This document shows, in pieces, positions 26,553 through 35,950 of a stretch of DNA of 53,530 bases (position 1 is the first letter of the stretch; each line of letters opens with the position of its first letter). The DNA lies in the NCBI GenBank assembly GCA_944385125.1, contig CALWVZ010000008.1, positions 1 through 53,530 of the forward strand, read 5' to 3'. The translations under genes and the position numbers were made by a program. Source of the stretch: an uncultured Oscillospiraceae bacterium (GTDB lineage Bacteria; Bacillota; Clostridia; Oscillospirales; Oscillospiraceae). Under the pieces are notes generated by a model. It saw only the letters and a program-made list of their open reading frames with translations, made no database searches and was not told the DNA's origin.

Positions 26553-27017
26553 ATGTCGATTTTATTTTTTGCCTTCTGGATTGCTCTCAACGGCCGCCTT
26601 ACCATGGAAATCTTTTGCTTCGGCCTGGCTATCAGCGCCGGAGCATCCTGGTTTTTCTGGAAGTTTCTGGATTATAAGCCCAGATATGACTGGCTGCTGA
26701 TAAAGAGCCTGCCCCTGCTCCTGCGCTATATTTTGGCGCTGGTGCGGGAGGTGGTCCTGGCCACCCTGTGCATGGCAGGATTTATTTTTAACCACAGGGA
26801 TATCCCGGAGCCTGTGCTGGTGTCCTTTACGGCGCCGCTGAAAACGGAGCTGGCCTGGACTATACTTGCAGATTCCATAACACTGACTCCGGGCACCATT
26901 ACTGTTGACATGCATGACGGGCAATTCCAAGTACACTGTTACGACAGAAGCCTGGCCCAGGGCATTGACGATTCAGTTTTTGTGCGGCTGCTGAAAAGAT
27001 GGGAGGAGAGCATATGA
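26553..27017 (+). CDS. mrpE: Mrp/Mbh-type antiporter subunit E (MrpE/MbhA-like)
   Basis: 154 aa. Two to three N-terminal membrane helices, then a small cytosolic domain with the typical ADSITLTPGTITVD motif. It is a structural subunit of the multisubunit cation/proton antiporter. ATG chosen after AGGTGAT; its TGA overlaps the next ATG (ATGA). First gene of a nine-gene operon (26.5-35.8 kb). Confidence 0.9.
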   Translation: MSILFFAFWIALNGRLTMEIFCFGLAISAGASWFFWKFLDYKPRYDWLLIKSLPLLLRYILALVREVVLATLCMAGFIFNHRDIPEPVLVSFTAPLKTELAWTILADSITLTPGTITVDMHDGQFQVHCYDRSLAQGIDDSVFVRLLKRWEESI

Positions 27018-27331
27018 GAGCAGACTTTTCCCCCTTCTTTATGGGCTGCCTGCTGGCCCTTGCCGTGCTCACGCTGCTCTGCCTGATACGGGCCATATTG
27101 GGTCCGCGGCTGGCCGACAGGATAATGGCGGTGAACATGATAGGCACCATGACCATCGCAATGATCGCACTGCTGTCGGTACTGCTGGGGGAGAGCTCAA
27201 TTTTGGATGTGGCCCTTATCTACTCCGTTATAAGCTTTGTGGCCGTCATTGTGCTGACGAAAATCTATATAGGTATTTATCGGGAGAGAAAACACCGGCT
27301 TGGCGGGGACGGAAAGGAGGAGGGCAGATGA
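27014..27331 (+). CDS. mrpF: Mrp/Mbh-type antiporter subunit F (MrpF/MbhB-like)
   Basis: 105 aa, three membrane helices. RAILGPRLADRIMAVNMIGT is the family hallmark (GP...DR..A.N). Overlaps its neighbours by 4 nt on both sides, so synthesis is coupled. Confidence 0.92.
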   Translation: MRADFSPFFMGCLLALAVLTLLCLIRAILGPRLADRIMAVNMIGTMTIAMIALLSVLLGESSILDVALIYSVISFVAVIVLTKIYIGIYRERKHRLGGDGKEEGR

Positions 27332-27684
27332 GCATCAGTCTTATGCAGTTTATCCCTGCGGCGCTTCTTATCCTCGCCGGCATCGTGGTGATGGCGGTGG
27401 GGACTCTGGGCATTTTCAGAATAGACTACGTGCTCAACCGCCTCCATGCCGCCGCTATGGGCGATTCCCTGGGGCTGCTGCTGGTTGCTCTGGGGCTAAT
27501 TATCCTTTATGGCTGGAGCTACGCCTCGCTGAAGCTGCTGCTTATAGTTATGCTGTTTTGGATTGCCTCGCCGGTGTGCAGCCATTTGCTGTCGTCCCTG
27601 GAGGCTTTTACCAACGACAAGCTGGAGCAGGTCTGCGAGATAAGTACGCTCCGGGAAGTGGAAGCGGAAGAAAAGGGGGAATGA
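27328..27684 (+). CDS. mrpG: Mrp/Mbh-type antiporter subunit G (MrpG/MbhC-like)
   Basis: 118 aa, three membrane helices. GTLGIFRIDYVLNRLHAAA and GDSLGLLLVALGL are typical of MrpG. ATGA overlap with the F subunit gene. The acidic C-terminal tail is cytosolic. Confidence 0.92.
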   Translation: MSISLMQFIPAALLILAGIVVMAVGTLGIFRIDYVLNRLHAAAMGDSLGLLLVALGLIILYGWSYASLKLLLIVMLFWIASPVCSHLLSSLEAFTNDKLEQVCEISTLREVEAEEKGE

Positions 27685-27688
27685 AATC

Positions 27689-27997
27689 ATGCCGGCCTTG
27701 CGAATCATATTGTTGTTTTTCCTGATCGTATGCGCCGTGGCGGTGAGCTTCTCCAGGCGGCTGCTGGTTTCCGTGTCCATATACATGGCCTTCAGCCTGG
27801 TGATGGCTATTGTATGGCTTATCCTTGAATCCCCGGACCTGGCCATCACTGAAGCGGCTGTGGGCGCAGGGGTGACTGGAATATTGTTTTTTGTGATGCT
27901 GAAGAAGATACGCTCCATCCATACCAATATTATGGCGGAAAACGGAGCAGATCCACAGGAGCAAAACGCTGCGGTGGACCGGGACATGGAGGACTGA
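27689..27997 (+). CDS. DUF4040/MbhD-like antiporter subunit
   Basis: 102 aa, three membrane helices, with SPDLAITEAAVGAGVTGILF, the hallmark of the MbhD segment that in MrpA is fused to the C-terminus of the large subunit. In Mbh hydrogenases it is a separate gene at this position. Starts 4 nt after the G subunit gene. Confidence 0.88.
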   Translation: MPALRIILLFFLIVCAVAVSFSRRLLVSVSIYMAFSLVMAIVWLILESPDLAITEAAVGAGVTGILFFVMLKKIRSIHTNIMAENGADPQEQNAAVDRDMED

Positions 27998-28000
27998 GCC

Positions 28001-28957
28001 ATGAGCAGAAGAAATCCCAAATACCCCGGCAGCTTCTGGGAGCATTTCACCCAGTGGCGCCGGGGAGAATATGACCCATCTCAGGGAAAGATGGAGATAA
28101 AAGCTCCGGGAAAAAAGCCGGAGAGAGGCTCCTGGCTGCCATCGGCGCTCAGCCAGGAGATGAGAGATGACTATGAGCTGGGAATGAAGCGAAGGATAGG
28201 CGCATTTCAGAGAGTATACAGAGTTATGGCCCTGCTGCTGGCCCTGACGCTGACGGTCCTGCTGCTGGTGACGGTGAGCTTTCTGCCGGCTTTCGGCGAT
28301 GTGAATGCCCCGGAGAACAACGAGGTGGCCAGACGATATATTGAAAAGGGCCTGGAGGAGACGGGGGCCGTGAACATCGTTGCCGGCATGATCCTGGACT
28401 ACCGTGCCTTTGATACCTTCGGTGAGTCCTGCGTGCTCTTTATCGCCTCCTGCTGCGTGCTGATACTGCTGAAAGTGGACCGGGACGAGGACCCCCATTC
28501 TCAGGCTCTGGAGGATATGAATGACCGGCATTACGAGCCCAACAGAGATACGGTGCTGCAAATGGCGGCCCGGCTGCTGGTGCCGGTGATCATTATATTC
28601 GGTATATATGTGGTGCTCAACGGACACCTGTCCCCAGGCGGGGGCTTCTCCGGAGGAGCCATCATCGGCTCTGGTCTTATACTGTATCTGACGGCCTTCG
28701 GTTTTGAGCGCACGGGAAGATTCATGACCGAGAAGCTTATAAAGAGCCTGACGCTCTGCGCTCTCGGCTTTTACTGCATTGCCAAGAGCTATTCCTTCTA
28801 TACCGGGGCAAACCATCTGGACAGCTTTATCACTCCCGGCGTGCCGGGGGAAATACTCAGCGCCGGGCTTATAGTTTACCTGAATATCTGCGTTGGAATT
28901 GTGGTGGCTTGCACCATGTATTCCTTCTACACCCTGTTTCGGAAGGGGGGCTACTGA
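28001..28957 (+). CDS. MbhE-MrpB fusion antiporter subunit
   Basis: 318 aa. A hydrophilic N-terminus (about 70 residues, basic) is followed by an MbhE-like part (ARRYIEKGLEETGAVNIVAG, then DYRAFDTFGE) and, from about residue 185, an MrpB/MbhF-like domain (YVVLNGHLSPGGGFSGGAI and a KSYSFYTG loop). MbhE and MbhF are separate in archaeal Mbh, so this is a fusion. The TGA and the next ATG share one base. Confidence 0.88.
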   Translation: MSRRNPKYPGSFWEHFTQWRRGEYDPSQGKMEIKAPGKKPERGSWLPSALSQEMRDDYELGMKRRIGAFQRVYRVMALLLALTLTVLLLVTVSFLPAFGDVNAPENNEVARRYIEKGLEETGAVNIVAGMILDYRAFDTFGESCVLFIASCCVLILLKVDRDEDPHSQALEDMNDRHYEPNRDTVLQMAARLLVPVIIIFGIYVVLNGHLSPGGGFSGGAIIGSGLILYLTAFGFERTGRFMTEKLIKSLTLCALGFYCIAKSYSFYTGANHLDSFITPGVPGEILSAGLIVYLNICVGIVVACTMYSFYTLFRKGGY

Positions 28958-29379
28958 TGGGCTCAAGCATCTTTACAAATTATGAGGAAATTGCAGCCGT
29001 GCTTCTCTTCGTCATTGGATTGATGAATCTGCTCATGCAGCCTAACCTGGTGAAAAAGATAATTGGCTTGGATATTATGGACTGCGCCATATATCTGTTC
29101 CTGGCGGCTAAGGGCTACATCCAGGGACGTATGGCCCCTATATATGTGGATGGCATACTCAGCGCTGACCACTACATAAACCCAGTCCCCGCAGGCCTGG
29201 TGCTTACGGGCATAGTTGTCTCCGTAAGCGTCAGCGCACTGATGATGGCCCTGACCATCTGCCTTTATCGGGAGTACCACACCCTGAACCTGGACGAGAT
29301 AATGATGCTGCTGCATAAGCAGGAGAGGGAAGAGGAACTGCGCCTCCTGTCGGAGGGAGCGGGGGAGGGAGACACATGA
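28957..29379 (+). CDS. mrpC: Mrp/Mbh-type antiporter subunit C (NuoK-like)
   Basis: 140 aa, three helices related to NuoK, with KKIIGLDIMDCAIYLFL and the NPVPAGLVLTGIVVSVSVSA segment. The ATG at 28957 follows GGAAGGGGGG. ATGA overlap with the next gene. Confidence 0.92.
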   Translation: MGSSIFTNYEEIAAVLLFVIGLMNLLMQPNLVKKIIGLDIMDCAIYLFLAAKGYIQGRMAPIYVDGILSADHYINPVPAGLVLTGIVVSVSVSALMMALTICLYREYHTLNLDEIMMLLHKQEREEELRLLSEGAGEGDT

Positions 29380-30872
29380 CTTTTGTTCAGAATTTCCCCT
29401 TTTTCTCCATAATCCTCTCCATGTTCTGCGCTATCGTCTCCTCGGTACTGTCGGGAAAGGCCGCCAAATGGCTGCACCTGGCCATGGTAACGACCGTACT
29501 GTTTTTGTCGCTGGGAGTGCTGCAATACACCCTGGTCACAGGGGAGAGCTACACCTACATGATGGGCCACTACCCCGCACCCTGGGGCAATGAGATTCGC
29601 ATAGGGCCCCTGGAGGCAATCATGGCGGCGGCCTTTGCCCTGCTGATGCTGCTGAGCGTACTGGGCGGCCTTGACCATATCGAGAGGGAAGTGCTGGGCT
29701 CAAAGCAGAACCTGTTCTATATTCTGATGGACCTGCTGATGAGCTCTCTGCTGGCCCTTATCTACACCAACGACCTGTTTACCGCCTACGTTTTCATAGA
29801 GATTTGCACCATAGCAGCCTGCGGCCTCATTATGGCAAAGAAGGTGGGCAGGGTATACGTGTCTGCCGTGCGCTACATGATAATGAGCCTGGTGGGTTCT
29901 GGACTTTTCCTTATAGGTCTGTCCCTGCTCTATTCCATCACCGGGCATCTGCTGATGAGCCCGGCAAAAGAGGCTTTGGAAAATATACTGCCCCAGAGCA
30001 GGTACACCGTCCCCATGACAGTGATATTGCTGCTGCTGACCATAGGCCTGGGTATCAAGAGCGGGCTTTACCCCTTCCACACCTGGATCCCGGACGCCTA
30101 CGGATATACCACACCCGCCGCCTCGGCGGTGCTGTCGTCCCTGGTGTCTAAGGGCTATATCTTCCTGCTTATAAAGCTGATGGTCCGGGTGCTGCCTTAC
30201 GGCTCCCTGGCGGGACAGCACATGACCAACGTGCTGTTCGTTTTCGGTATTATCGGAATGATAATGGGCTCGGTGGATGCTATACGGGAGAACAATATCC
30301 GTCGCATGACCTCTTTCTCCTCCGTGGCCCAGATAGGCTATATATACATGGGTCTGGGCCTGGGAACGACGGCAGGTATGGCGGCTGCCCTGTTTCACGT
30401 CATCTCCCACGGCGCCATGAAGGCCCTGCTGTTTGTGAGCATCTCCGGCCTGTGCGAGACCTCCGGCGGCAGGATGGACCGTCTGGGGCTGAAAGGAGCC
30501 GGCTTCAGACACAAAATAGCCGGACTGGGCTTTACAGTGGGCTCCCTGTCAATGATAGGAATGCCCCTGCTCACAGGTTTCGTGTCCAAGTATATGTTTG
30601 CCTCCGCCGCCACCACGGCGGAGCCGGTGAAAATGATAGCGGCTTGGATAGCTCTGGCTATAAGTACCACCCTCAACGCAGTGTACTTTATGCGCACGGT
30701 GCTGGTGCTGTATACCTGGGTGCCCCAGGAGCAGCGGGAAGCAAAGGACTACCGCCCATCCGGCACTGAGGATGCCGCCACCCTGGGCCTGGCGCTTATG
30801 AATCTGGGGCTGGGCATAGCTTCCCCGCCGGTAATAGCGGTCCTCTCCAAAGGACTGGAAATATTCGGCTGA
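29376..30872 (+). CDS. mrpD: Antiporter-like large subunit 1 (MrpD/NuoN-like)
   Basis: 498 aa, about 14 helices, proton-conducting membrane transporter family. Key ion-path residues are present: Glu in helix 5 (YVFIEICTIAACG), Lys in helix 7 (LGIKSGLYPFHTW) and Lys in helix 8 (SLVSKGYIFLL). WIPDAYGYTTPAASAVLSS is the family signature. It occupies the MrpD/MbhH position directly after MrpC. Confidence 0.9.
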   Translation: MTFVQNFPFFSIILSMFCAIVSSVLSGKAAKWLHLAMVTTVLFLSLGVLQYTLVTGESYTYMMGHYPAPWGNEIRIGPLEAIMAAAFALLMLLSVLGGLDHIEREVLGSKQNLFYILMDLLMSSLLALIYTNDLFTAYVFIEICTIAACGLIMAKKVGRVYVSAVRYMIMSLVGSGLFLIGLSLLYSITGHLLMSPAKEALENILPQSRYTVPMTVILLLLTIGLGIKSGLYPFHTWIPDAYGYTTPAASAVLSSLVSKGYIFLLIKLMVRVLPYGSLAGQHMTNVLFVFGIIGMIMGSVDAIRENNIRRMTSFSSVAQIGYIYMGLGLGTTAGMAAALFHVISHGAMKALLFVSISGLCETSGGRMDRLGLKGAGFRHKIAGLGFTVGSLSMIGMPLLTGFVSKYMFASAATTAEPVKMIAAWIALAISTTLNAVYFMRTVLVLYTWVPQEQREAKDYRPSGTEDAATLGLALMNLGLGIASPPVIAVLSKGLEIFG

Positions 30873-30885
30873 AGGAGGGAAAAAT

Positions 30886-32355
30886 ATGACTGGAATGTGG
30901 ATGCTTTTCCCTCTGGCGCTGAGCCTTGCGGGAGGGCTTGCCGCCGGGCTGCTGCGCTGGCGCTCCCGAAGGGGACTGCTGTGGCTGACGGGCCTGGCGC
31001 TGGCGGCGAACCTGGCGGTGACGCTGGGCCTTTGCCTAAGCCCCTCGGCCCAATTGAGCCTGCCGGCCTTTGCGGTGTCCCCGGAACTGCTTATACTGTT
31101 TAAGGCCGATGGCCTGGGCAAGCTCTTTGCCCTGTTATTCAGCTTTGTATGGCTGATGGCGGGCATAGCCGCCTTTGAGTATATGGAGCACGAGCAGGAT
31201 AATCCCCGCTTTTTCTGCTTCTATCTCATAGTGGGCGGGGCCCTGTCCGCCGCCTGTTGGGCAGGGAACCTCTTTACTTACTACATACTTTTTGAACTGA
31301 TGACGCTCACATCCATGCCCCTGGTGCTGCACAGCCTCAGCCATGAGTCCATCATGGCGGCGCTTAAATATCTGTTCTACTCCATGGGCGGGGCTTTTCT
31401 TACGCTGTTCGGCATCTTCCTTTTTCTGACAGAGGGCTGGACCCTGGATTTTGTCCCCGGCGGCTGCCTTGGCCTGGAATCCCTAAATGGCCGGGAACTG
31501 CTGGCGGCTTTCCTGATGGTGCTGGGCTTTGGCACCAAGGCGGGCCTGTTCCCGATGCACGGGTGGCTGCCTACGGCCCACCCGGTGGCACCGGCCCCGG
31601 CCTCGGCAGTGCTCTCCGGCGTTATAACCAAGGCTGGTGTGCTGGGAATTATCCGCTGTGTCTACTATGTTCTGGGAGCCGGGCTGCTCCGGGGCAGCTG
31701 GGTCCAGCTGGCCTGGATAGTTCTGACACTTATAACCGTGTTTATGGGCTCCATGATGGCCTATCAGGAGGACCTGCTGAAAAAACGCATGGCCTACTCC
31801 ACCGTGAGCCAGGTTTCCTATGTGCTGTTCGGCCTGGCAGCGCTGCACCCGGTGGCCTATGTGGGGGCTTTGCTCCACGTGGTGTTCCACTCCCTGGTGA
31901 AGGATACTCTCTTTCTCTCCGCCGGCGCAATTATAATCAAGACCGGGAAGACCAGGGTGTCCCAGCTGGCAGGCATAGGCCGGGAAATGCCGGCGACTCT
32001 GTGGTGCTTTACGCTGGTCTCGATCACTCTCATAGGCATACCACCCACCAGCGCCTTCCTCAGCAAGTGGTACCTGGCTCTGGGCGCATTGGAGAGCGGC
32101 ATACCCACCGTTCGGTGGCTGGGCCCCGCCGTGCTGCTGCTCAGCGCCCTGCTCACCGCAGGCTATCTGCTGACGGTGGCAATAAAGGCTTTCCTGCCGG
32201 GGGACGGCATAGCCATGGAGAAGGTGAAAAAACATGAGCCGGGAATCGCCATGCTCCTGCCAATGCTGGTTATGACCGTATTGGCGGTGGGGCTGGGTAT
32301 CTGGCCGGGTGCGCTGCTGGATGCGGTACAGGGCCTGGCCGGACTGGTGTTTTAA
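30886..32355 (+). CDS. Antiporter-like large subunit 2
   Basis: 489 aa, about 14 helices, same family as its neighbours. Helix-5 Glu in ILFELMTLTSMPLVLH, helix-7 Lys in GFGTKAGLFPMHGWLP, APAPASAVLSGVITKAG with the helix-8 Lys. Starts 13 nt after subunit 1 with GGAGGG. A second NuoM/N-like pump unit in one operon is more than a classical Mrp needs after MrpD. Confidence 0.88.
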   Translation: MTGMWMLFPLALSLAGGLAAGLLRWRSRRGLLWLTGLALAANLAVTLGLCLSPSAQLSLPAFAVSPELLILFKADGLGKLFALLFSFVWLMAGIAAFEYMEHEQDNPRFFCFYLIVGGALSAACWAGNLFTYYILFELMTLTSMPLVLHSLSHESIMAALKYLFYSMGGAFLTLFGIFLFLTEGWTLDFVPGGCLGLESLNGRELLAAFLMVLGFGTKAGLFPMHGWLPTAHPVAPAPASAVLSGVITKAGVLGIIRCVYYVLGAGLLRGSWVQLAWIVLTLITVFMGSMMAYQEDLLKKRMAYSTVSQVSYVLFGLAALHPVAYVGALLHVVFHSLVKDTLFLSAGAIIIKTGKTRVSQLAGIGREMPATLWCFTLVSITLIGIPPTSAFLSKWYLALGALESGIPTVRWLGPAVLLLSALLTAGYLLTVAIKAFLPGDGIAMEKVKKHEPGIAMLLPMLVMTVLAVGLGIWPGALLDAVQGLAGLVF

Positions 32356-32369
32356 GGAGGTGAGCGGCT

Positions 32370-33845
32370 GTGAATCCTACGGTTATACTTATACCCATTC
32401 TCCTGCCGGTGCTGGCGGGAGCGCTGATGCTGCTGCGCCCCATTGAAAATCTCCGCCGGAGAAACGTCTTTGTGGAGACGGTCACATTAGTGAACACTGC
32501 CATCACTCTGTGGATACTCACCCACGCCCCTCAGGGTACCCTTTACCTGTTCTCTCTGGGAGAGAAGCTGCCTATGACCCTGCGGATAGACGGCATGGCC
32601 ACTTTCTTCGGCTGCATTGTCTCCTGCCTATGGCCTCTTGCAAGTCTCTACGCCTTTGAGTACATGCGCCATGAGGAGAGGGTGAACACCTTCATGGCTT
32701 TTTACACCATCACCTATGGCGTTACCCTGGGCGTGGCCTTTGCGGGAAACATTGTCACCATGTACTTGTTTTATGAGATGCTCACCATGGTGACTCTGCC
32801 CCTTGTCATGCACACCATGACGCCTCAGGCCAAGAAGGCCACAAGAGACTATCTGTACTACATGATAGGCGGAACGGCCTTTGCTTTTATAGGTATGGTG
32901 TTTTACGTCATCTATTCCACGGATTTGGAATTTGTCTACGGCGGAGCCATTGACCTGTCCAGGGTGGGGCAATACACCAATGTGCTGTATCTTATCTATG
33001 TGCTCAGCTTCTTCGGCTTCGGTGTGAAGGCGGCGGTGTTCCCCTTCCACAGCTGGCTGCCGGAGGCCTCGGTGGCGCCAACCCCGGTGACCGCTCTGCT
33101 CCACGCAGTGGCTGTGGTCAAATCCGGCGTTTTTGCCATAATGCGTTTTACCTATTACTGCATTGGCCCGGAGCTGCTCTCTGGTTCCTGGGCTCAGACG
33201 GTGGTTCTGATTTTCGTAATGGCCACCATTGTCCACGCCTCCACAATGGGGGTGCGGGAAGCCCACTTTAAGCGCCGTCTGGCCTATTCCACGGTGAGCA
33301 ACCTGTCCTATGTGCTGCTGGGCGTGGTGATGATGTCCCCGCCGGGACTCTTTGCCGGGCTTGCCCATATGCTATTCCACGCCATAATGAAGATAAGCGG
33401 CTTCTTCTGCGTGGGCGCCGTGATGCACCAGACCGGGAAAAACTATGTCTACGAGCTGGACGGCCTGGGCAGGCGTATGCCTTTGACCTTTACGGCCCTG
33501 CTGATATCCGGATTGTCCCTGTCCGGCCTGCCTCTGTTTGCAGGCTTTGTGAGCAAGTGGGAGATAGCCAGATCCCTGTTTACAAACGGCTCGGCCCTGG
33601 CCTCCTGGGGTGTGATAGTCCTTATTTACTCGGCGCTGATGACCGCCATATATATGCTCACCGTGATCGTGCGGGGATTTTTCCCGGCCAGGGATGTGGA
33701 CATGGGGGAGCTGAAAGCCTATGGAGACCCAAGCTGGCAGATGATTTTGCCTTTGGCGGTTTTCTCCGTGGTGACTGTAATGTTTGGCGTCTGGGCGACG
33801 CCTATACTGGAAAAGCTCTGGACTGTTGCCCAGGGCCTGTTCTGA
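32370..33845 (+). CDS. Antiporter-like large subunit 3
   Basis: 491 aa from a GTG start behind AAGGAGG. Helix-5 Glu in LFYEMLTMVTLPLVMH, helix-7 Lys in GFGVKAAVFPFHSWLPEAS, helix-8 Lys in AVAVVKSGVFAIM. The APTPVTALLHA variant (not APAPASALLSG) marks it as distinct from subunits 2 and 4 and nearer to NuoL/M in this segment. Confidence 0.88.
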   Translation: MNPTVILIPILLPVLAGALMLLRPIENLRRRNVFVETVTLVNTAITLWILTHAPQGTLYLFSLGEKLPMTLRIDGMATFFGCIVSCLWPLASLYAFEYMRHEERVNTFMAFYTITYGVTLGVAFAGNIVTMYLFYEMLTMVTLPLVMHTMTPQAKKATRDYLYYMIGGTAFAFIGMVFYVIYSTDLEFVYGGAIDLSRVGQYTNVLYLIYVLSFFGFGVKAAVFPFHSWLPEASVAPTPVTALLHAVAVVKSGVFAIMRFTYYCIGPELLSGSWAQTVVLIFVMATIVHASTMGVREAHFKRRLAYSTVSNLSYVLLGVVMMSPPGLFAGLAHMLFHAIMKISGFFCVGAVMHQTGKNYVYELDGLGRRMPLTFTALLISGLSLSGLPLFAGFVSKWEIARSLFTNGSALASWGVIVLIYSALMTAIYMLTVIVRGFFPARDVDMGELKAYGDPSWQMILPLAVFSVVTVMFGVWATPILEKLWTVAQGLF

Positions 33846-33858
33846 GGAGGTGAGCCTT

Positions 33859-35796
33859 ATGGAATGGTCTTTAGTTCTTAAAGATGTCTGCGGCATGGGG
33901 CTGAGCTTCCGGGTAGACGGCTTCCGCCTATTATTTGCCGGAATAACCAGCTACATGTGGCTTATGACCAGCCTCTTTTCCAAAGAGTACATGGCCCATG
34001 CCCGGCGGAAAGGGCGTTACTATTTCTTCCTGGCACTTACCTATATCGCCACCATGGGAGTCTTTCTCTCCGACGATTTGTTCACTACCTTTGTGTTCTT
34101 TGAGATGATGAGCCTTGCCAGCTACGTCTGCGTAATCCATGATGAAAAGCCCGGCACTCTCCGGGCCGGCGGCGTATATCTGGCTGTGGCGGTGATAGGC
34201 GGCCTGGTGAGCCTTATGGGGCTGTTCCTGCTCTACGATCAGGCAGGGACCCTGGCCCTGGGACAGCTGAGAGAGGCCTGCCTGCCTCTGCTGAGCGGAG
34301 ACGCCGGGGAGCGGAAGCGGCTGTTTATTGCAGGCTTCTGCATACTTTTCGGATTCGGCGCAAAGGCCGGCATGTTCCCGCTGCATATATGGCTGCCAAT
34401 GGCTCACCCGGTGGCCCCGGCCCCGGCCTCGGCGCTGCTGTCAGGCATCATAACTAAGTCCGGCATATTCGGAATGCTGGCGCTCTCGGCGGACATCTTC
34501 CCCCATGACGGGATGTGGGGCTTTATCATATGCCTGTTCGGCGTGGCAAGTATGCTGCTGGGCGGGGTGCTGGCTATTTTTTCCGTGGATATCAAGCGCA
34601 GCCTGGCCTGCTCCTCCATGTCCCAGCTGGGTATGATAATATGCGGCATTGGCATGCAGGGACTGCTGGGGGATGAAAATGCCCTGGCTGTGCGGGGAAC
34701 GGTGCTGCACATGGTGAACCACTCCAATTTGAAACTGGCGCTCTTTATGGCTGCCGGTGTGATAGTTATGAACCTGCACAAGCTGAACCTGAACGAGATA
34801 CGAGGCTACGGGCGGAAAAAGCCTTTGCTAAAGCTGTGCTTCCTCTCCGGGGCCCTGGGCATTGCAGGCATACCGCTTTTTAACGGATACATCAGCAAGA
34901 CCCTGCTCCATGAGAGCATAGTCGAATTTTTGAAGCTTAGCCATGAGGGTGGATGGACCCTGGCTTTCCTCTCCCAGAACCAGGCGGCGCTGCTGTTCCG
35001 GCTTATTGAATGGCTGTTCCTCCTCACAGGAGGAATGACCGTGGCCTATATGACCAAGCTTTTCATCTGCGTGTTTGTGGAGAAGAATGCCGACCCCAAG
35101 GTCCAGGAAGAGTATGACTCCATGGGCCATTACTGCACGCCTCTCACGGCTGCGGTCCTTGCGATAACTGCGGCGGTGCTGCCGGTGCTGGGTATGCTGC
35201 CCTATGCCACCCAGGATCGACTGGCAGACATGGCTCAGACCTTCCTCCACGGGCTCAGTCCCAGCCATGCCGTCAATTATTTCTCCCTGGTGAATCTGAA
35301 AGGCGGCTTTATAAGCATTGTGCTGGGTGGGCTCATATACCTGCTTATAGTGAGAAAGCTTCTGATGGGGAGAGGGGAAGAGACAGAAATATATCCTAAC
35401 CGCTGGCCGGAAAAGCTGGACCTGCTCACGCTGATTTATGAGCCGCTGCTTTTGAAAATCTTTCCGGCAGTTTTCGGCTTCTGCTGCCGGGCGCTGGACT
35501 TTGCCGCCGACGGTCTGATACTGTTCTTTCGGCGCACGACCCACAGACAGCTCCGGGAGCCGGAAGAGCTGCCGGCAGATTATGTGCTGCCCTATTATCT
35601 GGGCAGGGGACTGAACTACGCTTCCGCCCGATTTGGGTGCGGAAAAGATGGGAAGCGGGACTACAGGCAGCTGCTGGCAAGACGCCGCAGTTTGTCCAGA
35701 GAGGCCTGGCGCATGTTCCAGGCCAGCGCTTCCTTCTCGCTGATGATGTTCGGTATAGGCATGATTGTGTCGGTGATATATCTGATCGTAGGATAG
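33859..35796 (+). CDS. Antiporter-like large subunit 4 with C-terminal extension
   Basis: 645 aa. The first about 480 residues match the same transporter family (VFFEMMSLASYVCVIH, GFGAKAGMFPLHIWLP, APAPASALLSGIITKSG). About 150 residues follow with two further membrane helices joined by a charged segment, reminiscent of NuoL-type extensions. The ATG at 33859 follows GGAGG; the frame is open upstream into subunit 3 but without a ribosome site. Last gene of the operon; a terminator follows at about 70 nt. Confidence 0.88.
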   Translation: MEWSLVLKDVCGMGLSFRVDGFRLLFAGITSYMWLMTSLFSKEYMAHARRKGRYYFFLALTYIATMGVFLSDDLFTTFVFFEMMSLASYVCVIHDEKPGTLRAGGVYLAVAVIGGLVSLMGLFLLYDQAGTLALGQLREACLPLLSGDAGERKRLFIAGFCILFGFGAKAGMFPLHIWLPMAHPVAPAPASALLSGIITKSGIFGMLALSADIFPHDGMWGFIICLFGVASMLLGGVLAIFSVDIKRSLACSSMSQLGMIICGIGMQGLLGDENALAVRGTVLHMVNHSNLKLALFMAAGVIVMNLHKLNLNEIRGYGRKKPLLKLCFLSGALGIAGIPLFNGYISKTLLHESIVEFLKLSHEGGWTLAFLSQNQAALLFRLIEWLFLLTGGMTVAYMTKLFICVFVEKNADPKVQEEYDSMGHYCTPLTAAVLAITAAVLPVLGMLPYATQDRLADMAQTFLHGLSPSHAVNYFSLVNLKGGFISIVLGGLIYLLIVRKLLMGRGEETEIYPNRWPEKLDLLTLIYEPLLLKIFPAVFGFCCRALDFAADGLILFFRRTTHRQLREPEELPADYVLPYYLGRGLNYASARFGCGKDGKRDYRQLLARRRSLSREAWRMFQASASFSLMMFGIGMIVSVIYLIVG

Positions 35797-35864
35797 ACAA
35801 GCCTGTCCGCCATGGGGAGCTGCTCTGCCCGGGGATGCGGGTCTATATCAAGACGCAGCAAAAC

Positions 35865-35906
35865 AATGCCGCTGTCTCCCAAAAGGGACAGCGGCATTTT
35901 TTCTTT
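35865..35906 (+). terminator. Terminator of the Mrp/Mbh-like operon
   Basis: AATGCCGCTGTC-T-CCC against GGGACAGCGGCATT with AAAA loop, then TTTTTTCTTT. Confidence 0.92.
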
Positions 35907-35921
35907 GTATTTAGTATTTAT

Positions 35922-35939
35922 AAAATTATGTAAACCTAA
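35922..35939 (+). repeat. Single copy of the TTATGTAAAC repeat
   Basis: AAAATTATGTAAACCTA at 35922-35938, identical to 19209-19225, placed between the terminator of the antiporter operon and the convergent trpB gene. Confidence 0.75.
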
Positions 35940-35950
35940 TCGGACCCGGA

